A DNA stretch of 64,000 nt, from NCBI GenBank assembly GCA_038093975.1, contig JBBPTG010000008.1, positions 124,001-188,000 of the forward strand. The letters are read 5' to 3'. The position numbers were made by a program, and so were the translations under genes. This document shows, piece by piece, positions 45,044 through 58,569 of the stretch. The stretch comes from Chalciporus piperatus (taxonomy: Eukaryota > Basidiomycota > Agaricomycetes > Boletales > Boletaceae). The stretch's first letter is position 1; each line of letters begins with the position of its first letter. The notes beneath the pieces are model-generated. The model made no database searches. It saw nothing but the letters and a program-made list of their open reading frames with translations, and was not told the origin of the DNA.

Positions 45044-46840
45044 TCACACAATCCCAGTGCGATGCCCTAAGTTGTAATGACATAGCTCGGTTCCCGATGC
45101 AGCCCAAAGACACAACCCTTCACTCTCTTCGACGATTTGCAGTGCAGTGATAGGATGCTCGAACTGACTTTGAAGCGCTGTCAGATGCATCGGATCCAAC
45201 CCTACTGGTTCGAGGGGTGGACCTCCTCTGCTTAGGGACCAGAGCCTGATTCTGTTGTCCTGGCCTGCTGAGAAGAAAAAACTCTCATATGAGTCTGTTA
45301 CTAATGGCTGGAAGAGGTAGTCAGCAAGGAATTCCTGGTGGAGGGACGACAATGACTTACGAGTTTAATAGTGTACGAGTTGATGTTGCCAGTGAAGTTC
45401 ATCACTGGCGTCCGGGAGGGAAAACGTAGATCGAATGTAGATATCTAACTCCCATCTTAAATTTCTTCAACGCAGCGAGAACTCGAAACACTTACCCCAC
45501 CGTCTATGAAGCTTACTAGGAGTTGATGGTCACGAAGACGCTTGAGACTCGTGATCGAGTTCGGATGGTGAAAGCTGCCATTGAGAATGGAATGGCCCTT
45601 TGGTCGTTGCACACGAGTGTCGAAGCGGAGGATGCTACCGTTGCGGAGGCCGGTGAAGAGAATGTTCTGCGTGACAGTTCATAACATTCATAACACTGCC
45701 AGGTAAAGGAAAGCAAGCATACATCGTGTTGGGCAAGGGCAAAGACATCGCTCTCGGTAGGAAGCCGTTGTATACATGCGCGATCTGCGATGTTATCGAT
45801 CATCACAGCTTGTTTGTTAGCACCTGAGTCTGATTTCAGCTGTGTAGCGCGAAGATGTAGACTCGATCTACCAAGCACAAGACGTGATCCCTGAAAGTCC
45901 GCAGTCCATACATCATGCACTGTGCGGCTATCGACCTTTGTGATCTGGATGCTGGGTGGTTGATTAATGCATGCAGTAAGCAGGCGATAAGTAGAAACTT
46001 ACTTTTCCTCACCGGAATCCATGGGTAAATATAATACCTGGCAATTGGGACCGAAGGAAGTAGCGCTAAGATCATGGTCATAAGTTACTCGAAAGGTATG
46101 GGATAACAGGTAGCCTACATGCACGCGGTACCAGAGACACAGATAGAAGATACCTGTAGGAGCGTTGAGGGCGCTATCTTCTTTGAAGGCCAACCATGTG
46201 AACCCACCTCGGAGGAGAGACAGAACTGGCGCTGCCATCCAGTCGCATACCATCCCATTTCTTCGCGTTCCTTGTCGACGAGGGACGAATAGAGCCAGCC
46301 GTTCGTATCTCCGACAAAGCTCCACATATGTCCATTGTATGAGCAGGTCTGTATTCATGGAGTACTCATGAATCGGGGGTACAATGTCTGCTAGACACTC
46401 CAGAGCGCACCTGGAAGGCGGAGAAAAGCCCTCGAGGGGGAGAAGCTGTGATGGTTGATCGTGTTACCTTGTCAGTGAGGGAGATCTGCGACAATTGTAG
46501 TTGGCTACAAGATGACAGGGGCAAGACCTCTAGCGTTAGATGACAAGCATATGTATCGTATGGAGAATACGACTGACTGTAACAGCCTGTCCTTTTGCAC
46601 GGTTCGAATGACTGAACGAAGGTCTGCGAGTACGCGGTGTGATGTGAATTTACGATGGCGCTTTACGATGGAATCAGAAGTGTGGCCTGCCAGTGGGTGA
46701 TCTCGGTTGGGTTCCTTCTTTCTTGGATTAGAGGCAGGGACGGAAACTCTGACCTCATCCGATGTGGCTCTCCGAGAGACCAGAGGGAAGTATCGCTGCC
46801 TCTGGTCATCCCAGTACATGCCAGGCAGGTCGCGAGGCAT
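45044..46840 (-). CDS. DCAF4-like WD40 protein (CUL4 adaptor candidate)
   Basis: The N-terminal exon (46840 leftwards) has the DCAF4 hallmark LPGMYWDDQRQRYFPL. Later exons give MWSFVGDTNGWLYSS, TSFGPNCQVLYLPMDSGE, VDSRTVHDVWTADFQG, then WD-type repeats ending with SAGQDNRIRLWSLSRGG and a C-terminal strand CLWAASGTELCHY. About eight exons are needed, with introns near 46504-46567, 46324-46470, 46188-46240, 46060-46130, 45905-46010, 45670-45730, 45370-45500 and 45305-45360 (approximate). DCAF4 proteins recruit substrates to the DDB1-CUL4 ubiquitin ligase. Exon borders in the middle were not fully resolved. It is convergent with the homeodomain gene. Confidence 0.75.
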
Positions 46841-47663
46841 GGGTCTAAGCTGTCTTGGGTGAGTGTCACTGAGTGAAGTAATTCTCCAAGTTCTAGCTTG
46901 TTTCAAGTTGTTGCGACACTAGTACACACTAGTAGTACTCACTTGTTTACGTATGAAACTGACAGAATCCACACCGAGTGTCCGATTGACGTTTTGACTT
47001 CACACAACTGTACCCCGTGCACAAACTGACCCGCTAGCGCTCAGAGTCAGGATTTTGTCCGCCGAAACGTCAAACATGTCTGCAGTTGCCTTTCCCACCG
47101 CGCGTCAACCCTCGCGTGATGGTGATGGCAAGATGCTGATTAGTACTAGTATCGAGTCAAGCATGGACTGCTCTCGTCTTTCTCCAAATTTCGCTACCAG
47201 TGGTCGCCAGGACACTACCCCTGCCACAGACGTACATATCGTCTCTCACGAACCATTTGCCGTCGAAGATCCTCGCAGACCTCCCCAGGTGAGCATTTCA
47301 TTGACAATTCAAAAGTGGAACAACTTTTTCTCCACTTTTTCCTTGGTCTTCACCACAAATGCTACATACATTTTCGGATGATGATTTTCCTATGCCAGTC
47401 TCGTTTGCCCCAACTCTGCGGGTAAACTGGCGTGAACGTTCCTGGTTCCTATGTTTCGCTGCTATTTTTCGTTCCCATTCGTTCAGACAGATCACGTGTT
47501 TGTCTGGTTACTGTCACTGTCATTAAGTTAATCATGATTAAAAGTGCGTGGAGAATGTCCATGACAACAGCAGCGAATGGCAGCTTTATCCCCCCAGCTT
47601 TCGTTTACACGGAGCTTATATCTTTTCTCGTAGTCTCAACAAACTATCACACTCTCTTGGACA
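46841..47663. other. Intergenic with one doubtful small reading frame
   Basis: Divergent promoter region of the DCAF4-like and RA-PH genes. Contains the possible ORF 47076-47287. Confidence 0.4.
47076..47414 (+). CDS. Doubtful small reading frame
   Basis: The ATG opens a frame with EPFAVEDPRRPPQ. A GTGAGC donor at about 47289 could splice to CCAG near 47399 and stop soon after (about 77 aa). No recognisable domain. It may be a 5' leader frame of the RA-PH gene instead. Confidence 0.25.
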
Positions 47664-50600
47664 ATGGAGCCACTCCCGGATGCGAAGCACCCAATTTCGT
47701 CGTCATCGTCATCGAAGAAGTCAAGCTTGCTCCACTCTGTCAAGCTACCAAAAAAGCCATCTTTATTTACACCGTCGTTTCTACAACAACCCCCTTCCTT
47801 AACAGATTCCCCTCCACCACTTCCTACTCGAGCTCGTTCCTTCTCTGCAGCTCAGCCTAGCACAACTCCAAACGATCTGCTCGATCCTCCGCTCCTCGAT
47901 ATACCTGCCCCTTCCCTCTTAGATGACGACCCATTCGCTAATCTGACCTCCAGTCATATCCCTCATTTTACGGAATCACCCACTTCATTTGAACATCATA
48001 TCCTTTCAGAGGCTCCTCGACCAGCCACTGTCGTCGTTTCACCGCAGCTTTACGTCCCACCACCTACGGTTGCACGCCCGAGATCTTCCGGTCACGGTCA
48101 AGTTCGCCCCGCATCCACCAGACCTGCATTTATGACCCGTCCTTCATTACCGTCCTTGTATTCTCTCGCTCAGATGAACGCCACGATTCCCAGAAAGGCA
48201 TGTATTAAGAACCCCCGCATCAACATGTTCCAACTAATATCACAATGAGCAGGTTCGAAAAGGGACACCTGGTGCACGTTTGCCTCATGAACCCTGGAAT
48301 ATGGACCTGAGTGCACAGTTTAACCTTCCCACGAGAAATGTTCCGACTGCAGGTCCGTCTCAATCCCTGGACAATCCAACATCAAGCTCCAGAGCATCAC
48401 CACCAGAAACGACAGTGGAGGCTGAAGACAATACCGCTGTGACGAGTATTCCAGAGCTGCGCTTTTCGTCTCGTGAAGTTGAGCGTGCCTCCCCCGCAGT
48501 TGCTGATGAAAGCTGTTCCTCACGGTCATTGTCCGGCGACGATGCCGACGTGGATTCCCTTCCCTCGCTTTCATACACCACCTCCGAGCCCTCTTCATCC
48601 GCACTCTCACGCTCTTCATCAATGGTATCGTCCCCCTGGTTGGAAGATACGATGGACCAAAATAATCCCCGAGATAACCACGCACACAAGGACAAGCACG
48701 ATGGTGCTTCCATCAATCCGCATGCTGGTGATGAGATCCCTGAGGACGACGACCCGCTGAGTTACCATTCAGATTTCGACTATTATACCCAATCACTTTC
48801 CGATCTGTCTGATTTCGAACCAGACGTTGAACCAGCAAGTGACAGAACAACAAAACGCTCTCACGACGTGGCGGGTACTCCACAGTGTCATCCTCCTGGA
48901 GCAGACGGTGACTTTGAACCTGAAACCTCCGCTGAGACGATGCGCAATAACCTTCGTGAACAGCTGCAGACTGCCGGTCGCTTTGCAGGTTCACCGACCG
49001 TGGAGTCGCCACAAGAGGGTGGCGAGTGGCGCGGACACCGATGCGGGCCAGAAAAGCAGAACGGCGAGGGGGATGAGCGTCGGGGACGGGATGGGCGCAG
49101 GAGCAATGGCGGCTATTCGGGTAGTCAGCCTTCGGGTGGCTATGGCGGTGGCGCAGGTGGAGACGACAATAAAGGAGACAAGCCGCGCCAACGTAAATCG
49201 CCCTCCTCTGTTTCCAGCGCCTCAGACTCCACCTCAGACTCGGACGACAACGCTGACGGTGGTACAGTCTATTACAGTCTCGACGGCATGTCCAATGGTC
49301 CCCCTTCGCGAGCGCAATCCCGTACCCAGTCACGCCATTCGAAGGCTGGCGGCGGTTCGGATGACGACATCCCCTTAGCCCAACGAGTTCCGACAGCTCT
49401 GTCAGCTCAAAGATCAATCCGCAGACAGCTACGTGACGAGCGGGAGCTGAAGAAACTAGAACGCGCAAAGAGCTTGCGGGTAGCCGCCGCGCCTTCTCCA
49501 CTTCCCCGGCAGTTAGAATCAGCTCGTGCACCAGTTCCTCCACCAACAAGTTATCGAAAACGCTCTGCGTCTGCGTCTGCGACGCCGGCCCCTGTTTCGC
49601 GAGCGCGAGCGCTGTCCATTGAACCATTCCCAGGGGAAGATTTGACCAGAAAGCTCATGAATCTTCAGACTTCTTCCCACACGCCGACCGCCTCGGCTCC
49701 CCTGGCCTACCACACGCCCACCTCTTCCCGCACGGCCGCTTATGGCGGCGTCGTTTCGAGAAGTTCATCCCGCGGGAAGTACATAGATTCAGCAGTGTAT
49801 GGGCAACAGAAGACCACACGGACACCTGACGCGTCATCCCAAGATAGGCCTCTCAGGTCAATGCGTTCTTTCCATAGACCCGATGGACGGTACTCAGAGT
49901 CACAAAGGGCAGTTGTTGAACAACCGACGGCTCCCCAGCTTGGACGCAGTACCACTATCGGTGGCTCCTCTCGCACTGCACGTACGGGGGGTGACATAGT
50001 CTCACCTGGTTACGAACAATATGCAAAGTTGGGCCGTACTAGCGAGGAAACTTGGAGACCAGCTAGTGCTCCCAGGCCATCTATGGACAGGGCGACTGAT
50101 GCAGTACAACGTGTCGTCCAACGGCCACCTGTTCCTCCGCTACCGATCCCTGACCCCATGCCGCCTCAACATCATATACCCAGAGCGCCTGTGGTACAAC
50201 AGAGGATCTTCATCAGGGACATGCAACGGTTCAATATGGTGGAGCTTACACCAGCTACAAGTGCGAGAGACGTGATCGACATTGTGGCCAGCCAAGGCGT
50301 GATAGATAGATCCGGGCCGTGGATGCTGTTTGAGCTGGCCCAGGATTATGGCATGGGTAAGGACCTCGTCATTCGACTCGTCTTCTTAATCCTGAAAGTT
50401 TTGTTTGATCTTAGAACGGCCCATTCGAGATTACGAGCTTTTGGCCGAGGTGTCCGCCTCGTGGAACAAAGACAAGCTGTTGAATGCATTCGTTATCAAG
50501 CAGACGCCTCTGGCGCCCAGCTTGAGCCCCTCCGTCAGTCATTCCGATCACAATGAAGTAATTTGCTTACCAAGTCGATGCAGGCTATTCCTTCCAGTTC

Positions 50601-51254
50601 TCCCACTCATCGAGGCTGGGTTGAATGGGAGAGTAAACGAGGGAAATGGAGCAAACGTTGGATGGAGCTTCGCGAACATGGCTTATGGTTATCAAAGCGC
50701 GACACGGTAATGTCCAATGCGGTTTATCTGGTTTCGTTATGTTCCTCATCTTAGCCATCAGGGAAAGGACGAGGCCTTTTTGTGCTCTCTGTCCAACTTT
50801 GATGCCTACCTCGTGACTCGGCGACACAAGGCACACAAGGGTTTCATGTTTGCCATTAAGTCCACTGACCATCTCTCATTATTTGAAAATGCCGCGGATT
50901 ATCTTCATGTATTCTCTTGCAACTCCAAGGACGGTGAAAAGTGGATGCAGGTCATTCTTGTCGCCCGTGTAAGCCGACCAGGTGTCTTCAGGCATGACCA
51001 AAACGCTGATGCGCCTCCAGTCTTATGTTCTCTACCAAGAGCGCAATGTGTTGTTCGCGAAAACAGGGGAGTCACCTTCCCAGCCAAAACCTCTCGCACG
51101 TTCCCGGACCCGAAAACAATCAGTATCCGCTCGTCCTGCGCAACCACTTGTCAATGTCCCCCCTCCTTTCGGGCAGTCACCGGCCGCTAGTATCGCCTTT
51201 GAGCCTGGGTCCCTCCTGGCCAAACGGAAAGATGACATACAGCCATATGCATAA
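47664..51254 (+). CDS. RA-PH domain adaptor protein (MRL/Grb7-like arrangement)
   Basis: Six exons (47664-48197, 48253-50356, 50415-50533, 50584-50706, 50762-50968, 51021-51254) give 1106 aa. Residues 1-800 are Ser/Pro-rich and disordered, with Asp/Ser patches and a Gly-rich segment (SGGYGGGAGG). Near 830 a Ras-association-like domain begins: FNMVELTPATSARDVIDIVA, PWMLFELAQDYGMERPIRDYELL. A PH domain follows: GWVEWESKRGKWSKRWMELR, FMFAIKS, VFSCNSKDGEKWMQVI. The RA-PH pair recalls lamellipodin/Grb7 and fungal polarity proteins that link small GTPases to membranes and actin. The first intron starts with GC (48198) or uses a weaker GT/AG pair; both keep frame. Confidence 0.78.
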
Positions 51255-51426
51255 ACCATCACACCCTTCTGTGTCATGCCATTTAACTGTTGACTCAATT
51301 GTATATTCTGCCTGTATACTTTCAGTCGATGTACGTATTGTACTATACAAATATTATAGATGACCGGAAACGATCTATGGGACACGAGAGCAAGTGCTAA
51401 ACAAATGAATGCGACACCGATGAAAT

Positions 51427-53658
51427 TCAACCTGAGGTTTTCTGTTTCTTTTTAGCTGGTCCATCTTGATCAACCTGTTTGACTTTAGGCTTTGGTTTCG
51501 GTTTCGGTTTCGCCTTCGGCTTTTCATCGTCATCCACATCCATGGTGTCGTCGTCTTTCTTAGGCTTGGACTTGGCTTTGGCAGGTTTCTTCTTCGGCTC
51601 ATCCTCTGCATCACTACCGTCTGCTGGGGCCTTGGCTTTCTCTTTCTTCTTCGTAAGCTTCTTCTTCTTCCCTCCCTTGGCAGCTTTGGCTAGCTCGCGA
51701 TCGCCACTAGCGTCGGAAGCTGTGACACCCTCTCCAGATTCTGATCCAGATTCACTAGGTGAACCTTGGTCAGTCGACGAGGCCTCGAAATCCTCGTCTA
51801 TACAGACGCCATCAGCACATATACAACCCAAAGACCACCTGACCAACCTTCTTCACTGTCGTCATCATCTCCACCGAGCCTAGGCTTCGGTTGCTCGTCA
51901 CCGCTGCTCGCCACACTTTGCATCTCCTCGTCCGAGTCTCCGCCACCGGCAGCGAGCATCATGTCCACATCTGCCACCATTTCGTTTTTGAGCTTGACCT
52001 TCTTATCCTTGAGGAACGTTTCCACAGGCTCGTGCTCCTCTTTGTTGATCGATGTAAACGTATACTCTGGCCCGCTCTTGGTGACGATCTTGAGGTCAAA
52101 TGTTCGTGCAGCGCTTGCGCCCATACTCGCTCCCACGCGAGAGAAGACGCATTGGTGGATGTCAGAAAGTTCAATGAGTGTGGGTTGTTTGGACACGAAA
52201 AAGATGTATTTCTCAAGCATGAATAGGTCACCCTGGACGGCTTTGAGATTGGCTTTAATACCAGGGTGGCCATCCCGGCTGAAATACGTGTGCTTCAGTG
52301 CCTGCCGGGAAACTTGAAGACATGAGGCAGACGCTACCTTTGGAAGGTTCCCGAACCAACAATCTTTTTCTTTGAGAGAGCACGGAAGACACCCGATACG
52401 ACCTCGAAGGTGGGATCTTCGTAGTTCTTTTTCAAACGATCGTAATTTGCGATTTCCTCCCTAGCGTCGCGGCGATTCAGTGAGAATCAGATATAATTAG
52501 ACCGTCGTCAACATACTCAGACATGTTAAGTTCTGCGGTCGTTTCTTCCTCTCGGGCAAATTGCATGACAAGGTATTGATATCTGGTCTGACCTTGTCTG
52601 ATGGGTGTGCTTAGACCGAGCTACTTGTGGTTTGAGCGTCACCTGCAATTTTGAAGAAACAGTTACCTACAATGAACAGCACATGTTGGTCGTCCTTTGG
52701 GAGCAGGAATAATCTCGCGATGCTCGAGTAAAGGATCTTGTAATCGTACGTCTTGCCACGGAGTCGTAGGAAGTCAAGGAACATGTCCACGTCGTAACGT
52801 CCACGAGGGGTGAGCACGAGAACCTCCTCGAAGCTCAAAACAAGATCACCAGATACTTGCGCAATTTCGGCCTTGTCTTTGATAGCATCGTGGAAAGCCT
52901 GAGCCGCGCTCACTTCTTCGCCGTCCTCTTCCTCAGCATCAGACTTCTGTGAGCCAGCATCTGAACCACGTATTTTTGTGTGTGTACCAGGGACGTAGAA
53001 ACGGATTTCGACCATCTCATCGGGGGCATTTCTAGAAGCCTTTTTACCGGCTGCCGTCGAAGACACGAATTCAAGAGAAACCTCCGTCCTGCCTGCGATG
53101 TTGGAATTGGCAACCTGGCCGAGAGGCAACTCGAAGGCCGTTTTGTTTGAAACCAAGAAAGCTAGATCCTGGCCTTGACGGGAGTGAGAAGTAGCTGACT
53201 ACCGGCTCGTTGTACACACCTTGGATATCCGTAACTCCCCAGTTCCACCCTTTGAATGTCACGTCCTTCACCTCCAAAGTGACTCCAAAGTGTTGCTTGA
53301 GTAGGCCAGCGAGTCTGTCGTGATCCTATTATCATGCCAGTCAGTCTCTCCCATTGAACGGCCCGCAGTCTGCGCACCTCGCGCATGAATCCATCAAAGG
53401 TTTCTCTGCGCCTGTCCTTGAGTCCAACTCTGAGTTGGAAATTTCTTGCGACTCGGAACCATTGCGCCCACTTGATATCGTCTGCAGGTATAGCGGCCAC
53501 TACTTCGCTTTCTTCTCCTCTCCAGGCAACGCCGCTGGCTGCGAGTCGCAGTTCTGGGTGGCGATTCATATGTGGAAAGACGTCTCGCGAGGACCGTACT
53601 TACTTCCGACTTCTGATTCCATACCATGATATATCCGGTCGAACTGTGTTGTAGCCAT
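51427..53658 (-). CDS. POB3: FACT complex subunit Pob3 (SSRP1-like)
   Basis: Eight exons (53658-53604, 53553-53378, 53325-53220, 53161-52671, 52620-52517, 52460-52338, 52278-51848, 51797-51427) give 618 aa. With Spt16, Pob3 reorganises nucleosomes during transcription and replication. The N-terminal domain (KLRLAASGVAWRGEE), SSRC/PH domain (MVEIRFYVPGTHTK; LTPRGRYDVDMFLDFLRLRG; LGLSTPIRQGQTRYQYLVMQ) and middle domain (GHPGIKANLKAVQGDLFMLE; ARTFDLKIVTKSG) are all clear. The acidic tail ends in a Lys/Pro-rich stretch. No HMG box is present, as in fungi, where Nhp6 supplies it. It is divergent from the alpha-actinin gene (285 bp between starts). Confidence 0.93.
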
Positions 53659-53943
53659 GGCTGGCAAGAATGGGGCGTGGTTGAAGTTGTTGGTCGTGGA
53701 TCAAAGTCAAGACGCGTGAATACTTAAATATATGAGCTTGTATGTAATCGGCGCGTCAACGCGCTACTAGGGCGTGACTCTCCTCTTCTGCTTCGTTCGT
53801 CCTTGTATCGTTTGTACTCATATCTCTTCTCTTTAACGAGGCTCGTTCGTTGCAGGGATACCGAGGACAACTCGACAGCGTATACCCGTGGTCACGTTGG
53901 CTGCACTGAGAGCCGTCGATACCTCGAGGAAAGCTCACCCGTC

Positions 53944-56698
53944 ATGGACTCAACGCAAGAAAGGACATTCTGCAAATGGTACGCCCATTCTCTAAGCCAA
54001 CGTCGCGAATTGTCGGACTGCATCACCTGCTTTCGATTCTAGGCTCAACTCGAAATTGGAAGCAAATGGATACCCTCCTATGTGCTCGCTCGTGAATGAT
54101 CTCTCCGATGGCGTGCGGTTGATTCAATTGATGGTCCGTGATGTCCTTGGTTCATGATTTCGTCGCCAGATTTCACTTCCGTCGCTTCCCAACAGGAGAT
54201 CATGGGTAACTGTCGCCCGTACCCTATATGATTCCAAGCTCAAGTCAGTTTCAGGAGATACCTCGCTTGGGAGATATAACAAGAATCCAAGAATGCGTGT
54301 ACAAAAGGCAGAGAATGTCAACAAGGCCTTGGAGTTTATTAGACAGAGGGGCATCAAGTTAACCAACATTGGTCCGGAAGGTGCTGCGTCACTGCACAAG
54401 ACCTGAATGACTTTTCTCACCGAGATCGAACACAGACATCATGGATGGCAACCTGAAACTTATTCTGGGCATGATATGGACACTGGTCCTACGTTTCACC
54501 ATCGCAGATATCAGGTGAGTGACGAGCACAAAACGGTTGTGATGCTCATCTGAAAGCCGACCTTTAGCGAAGAAGGTCTCTCAGCCAAAGAGGGTCTTCT
54601 GCTTTGGTGTCAGCGAAAAACAGCCCCATATAAAGAGGTAGATGTCCAGGACTTCTCCGTCAGTTGGTCCGATGGGCTTGCACTGTAAGCCACGCTGCCT
54701 CTTTCTTCAAATCCCCAGCCTCATCGTTTCCAGATGCGCCCTCATTCACTGCCATCGACCTGACCTTTTGGATTATGACAAACTCGATAACGTAAAATAC
54801 CCTCTTTCTCTCTCACTTCCGGAGAGTGACCTCAGATCAGTCAGACCGACATGGAAACACGCGTTTAGCATTCCAGGTTGCAGCCGATCATCTTGGCATT
54901 CCAGTCAGTTCCTCTTTCCTCGCATCCACCCCGCTTACAATACCCGATTGATAGCAACTTCTTGAAGTCGAAGATTTGTGCGACTCCGACCGCCCAGACG
55001 AACGCAGTGTCATGACATATATCGCCAGTTACTTTCATGCGTTCTCCACGATGGGTCAGAAAATGGGCTCCTTCTGTGATCCCCTTCCCTCATAAGTCTG
55101 TTTTGCAGACCAGGCAGAAACTGTCTCCCGTCGAGTTGAGAAATTCGCGGAGCTCATGCAGTCAGTATGGATGAGCAAGAATGATTATGAACGGAGGGCC
55201 CGCAATGTGTGTTATGTTTCATGGTCATTCTGGCCCCACTGTGACTATCATCCATAGCTACTTCGTGCACTCGCCGAAGTCCAGGAACAGTGGACCGCAA
55301 GCAAGTTCACTGGCACCTACACAGACGCCAAGTCGCAGTCCACAGCTTTTACAACTTACAAGCAAACAACGAAGCGCACTTGGGTCACGGAACGGCAAGA
55401 TGTGACAACGCTGTTTGGCAACATTCAGACGAAGCTTCGGACGTATGGTTTGAGAGAATATATTCCACCTGCTGGACTCGCACTTTCGGTGGGCGAACTT
55501 GAGATTCCCTGCTTGCTCTGCGCTTACTGTCCATGGTTACAGGACATCGACCACGCGTGGGCCGACTTGTTGGACTCGGAGGCTAAGCGTTCTCGCTCGA
55601 TAAATGCACAAATACGACAGTGAGTGTGCTGCTTGATAGCACTGGGAAAACTCACGGCTATTAGGATCAAGGAGTCGCTCCGAAAGGAGTTTGCGGAACT
55701 CGCCAATGACTTTTCACAACGCCTACATAGTATTTCCCTGGACCTCGCTAGCGTCGAGGGTCCATTAGAGGTTCTACATGTTATTTCTTTTTGGGTACTT
55801 TTGTTAACGGAATTCGTCGCATTTTCAAAGGGACAACGAGGACAAGTCCGGAAGATACAACTTCGAGTTCCTGGTTTATCCGACGCCCTGGCTCGCGTAG
55901 CGAACGCTGAGAGTGACTGCCATGCCGCCAACGTCGAGGAAAACGATTACACGGTGTTCACTCTGCAAGACCTCGACTTCGAACTTGAACTAGTCACTCA
56001 AGCGATCGCTAAGAAGATCTCATTCATTGACAACCAAGTACGTATCATTTCAGTTCTTACAAAGGAACGCGTTCTCATGAACATCAGATCGTGTCCAGGA
56101 ATATGACCAACCTGACGCCAGCTCAACTGGAACAATTCGAAGGCACATTCCGATACTTTGACCGAGAGGAGACCAATACCCTCATCTTGCCAGAGTTTAG
56201 CGCGGCTCTGGCCAGCCTTGGCATCATATACTCGGTGCGCGGAAATTTCGTTTGCGACTTGCGCGAGATTCTGAGAACAAAGGCAGGACGAGGACTTGGT
56301 TTATATCTACGATCAGCTCGTTCAAGACTACGGTGCAGTCACCTTTGAGGCTTTCATCAATCTCTTGGTATGCATTTTATGCGCTATGCGGTTGCATTCA
56401 CGTTCTAATCACGAATGAAATAGGTGGATATAACCGAAGACCAGACTTCGCCAGAACAACTAAGAGAATCTTTCCGTGGAATCGCTGGGGACAAAGTAGG
56501 CCTTCGCTACCCTCTTCACTACACTGGTTCATCTCATAATTTTGGCCATAGCCGTTTGTCACGGAGCTGGATATGAGGTTAGCCCATCTCCCGGTCAGTG
56601 CAGTTGATTATCTACGGGAGGTGTTACCCTCGTCCAAGAATGAAGTCGGAGAGCCAGAATATGACTATGACGCCTGGCTTGGTGATGTATTTGCGTGA
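53944..56698 (+). CDS. Alpha-actinin-like actin crosslinker
   Basis: About a dozen exons from the ATG at 53944 to the TGA at 56696-56698. Two calponin-homology domains: ERTFCKW...[63 protein letters not shown], then [17 protein letters not shown] and [20 protein letters not shown]. Spectrin-like helical rod segments follow ([20 protein letters not shown]). The C-terminus has degenerate EF-hands ([17 protein letters not shown]) and ends [11 protein letters not shown]. Homologues (S. pombe Ain1) crosslink F-actin in the cytokinetic ring. The rod is shorter than in animals, as usual in fungi. Confidence 0.88.
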
Positions 56699-56932
56699 CA
56701 CCTGTGTCTACACACACCGACACCATTGGCCTTCCTTTGATACAGGAGATTTCGCCGTCTGCATGTTCTTTCTTTGGTTCGTAGCCAAATATGACTGGCT
56801 GCATCTTGCTCTTGATTTACTTGATGAGAGGAGCCAGACATCACAACGTGATCAATTTTAAGTTTTGGGCGTATGTATCGTAAGTTATGAATGCAGAGGA
56901 GGCACGACCATGAATATCACTACGCAATACTT

Positions 56933-58020
56933 TTACGAGTCGAAAGTGATAGAGGCGCCGACCTTGTGGGCAGGGCCACTAGGAGCAACTTCGTTCAGTC
57001 GTTGAGTGTCGACGGCAAGACCAAAGGAGGCCTTCACGCCTGGGCGGAGAGTCTGGGTGTAACCTATGTGTCTCATTAGTACTGTAGGACTCTGTTGAAA
57101 GAAGGGCAGTACCGAGGGCAAGGACACCAGAGTTGTTGATCTTAGCCTTGACGAATGCAGCAGAGTCGAGGAAGCTACAGATCGTTTGGATGAGTATATG
57201 CAATGGCGACCGTGAAAGCGAGACTTACGCCTTGGCACCGACTTCAAGGGCAACACCGGACGTTGTCGACTTGGTGTCGTAGACAGCCTTGGCACCAGCC
57301 TCAACATCGGAGCTTACACGGTGGTAGTAGCTCGCGGAGAACGTGTTGAGGTTGTTGAGACCGTGGAGGGTGACAGCGTATTCAGGGGCATTGAAGCCGA
57401 TGGCAGCGGCGTAACGCGTGATCTTGCCCTCGGTCACATTGTAAGCAGCCTCAGCGCCGAAAAGGAAGCCATCACGACCAAAGACGCTGTCAGCGGTGAA
57501 AGTAGGGCCCTATATAGAAGATGAGAGAATGGCGGGTAGATGGAACGAAATTGTGACCTTGAACACGTCGAGAACACCACGGGTGTGGACACCAGACTGC
57601 TTGTAAGCGACGTTGAGGAGAGCAGTCTTGGAACCCTTCTCTGGCATCAAGGAGGTGTTGATGTCGAGTTTCAAGCCCTTTGAAAGGTAGTTCTCGAGCT
57701 CGACTTGAGTCTTGAGAACGTTGGCGGTAGTCCAAGTCTGAGTGAGGACAAGGCCGTTCTTGTAGTCCGCATACTTGGCCTCGAGGTCACCGACGATGCC
57801 CTGGGTTTTGGAATCACGGAGACCAGCGACCTTGAAAGCGACATTGGAGGGGGTCTTGGTCTTTACTTCAAGGGAGGTGCCCGAGAAGGGGTAGTCCTTG
57901 GACAGCAAGTCGTTGGACGACTTTCCGAGGTCCTGTATGTGATTGTGAGTAAATCAAGTGTAGCAGAACGTGTAAGATAGCGACCTTCCAAGAGGGGGGA
58001 ACAGGCTGAGGGAGGGACAT
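56933..58020 (-). CDS. POR1: Mitochondrial outer-membrane porin (VDAC)
   Basis: Five exons (58020-57985, 57932-57558, 57509-57229, 57174-57113, 57063-56933) give 294 aa, the family size. The N-terminal helix MSLPQPVPPSWKDLGKSSND is followed by a run of amphipathic beta strands. Landmarks are DYPFSGTSLEVKTKTPS, GLVLTQTWTTANVLKT, GPTFTADSVFGRDGFLFGAE and the eukaryotic porin signature near YAAAIGFNAPEYAVTLHG. The C-terminal strand is HKVGASITFDS. It forms the main metabolite channel of the outer membrane. All introns are 48-54 bp. Confidence 0.95.
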
Positions 58021-58569
58021 GATGAGCGAGAAAGAAAAGGAGGAACTGAAGCGAAAACTTGAACCGACCCCAACTTTTTGGCCTCGGTACTCCTCCGGGA
58101 TGATTCGTGGGAAAAATAATCTCGCGTGCGCCACGGATCGCTCTCATTGGTCCCGGGGGAATAGCTCACTGGCCTTGGGACCAGGGACGTACAAGATCGC
58201 TACCCATCCTATCAGTGGACGAGGGAACTGATCCTACATAACCCGCAATGTAAAATTGAGGTATCGAGCATGTGCAATTACCTGGTGTTGGCCTGGCGGC
58301 GGACCGAACAGATGCAAGGCGGGTTCTCTCCGGGTGAGTTCACAAGTCACAAGGTCTTCAACGCTCAAACGTTCATTGCTGTCATCTCCGAGTATGATCA
58401 ATCCTTGATGTGAAAACGGCTAGTAACGACTGGCACGATTCACCCACTGAAAGGATCGTTCCGACTTGTTTAGGACCAGCTATTTAGCTGACTAAGCCAA
58501 TCATAGCAATGTTCATGACCATGACGCTGTGGTGACCAACTTGAGATAACTCTCTCGAATCAGTCAAAG
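58021..58569. other. Intergenic, about 550 bp, no supported gene
   Basis: Divergent promoter region. No tRNA-like arms found despite local GC-rich runs. Confidence 0.5.

Noticed and set aside
48713..49627. Long minus-strand open frame (304 codons) opposite the RA-PH gene
   Set aside because: Lies entirely antisense to a well supported exon; its Arg/Ser-rich text is a composition shadow without any domain.
58140..58210. GC-rich run considered as a possible tRNA
   Set aside because: No acceptor stem pairing, no TTCGAATCC-like T arm.
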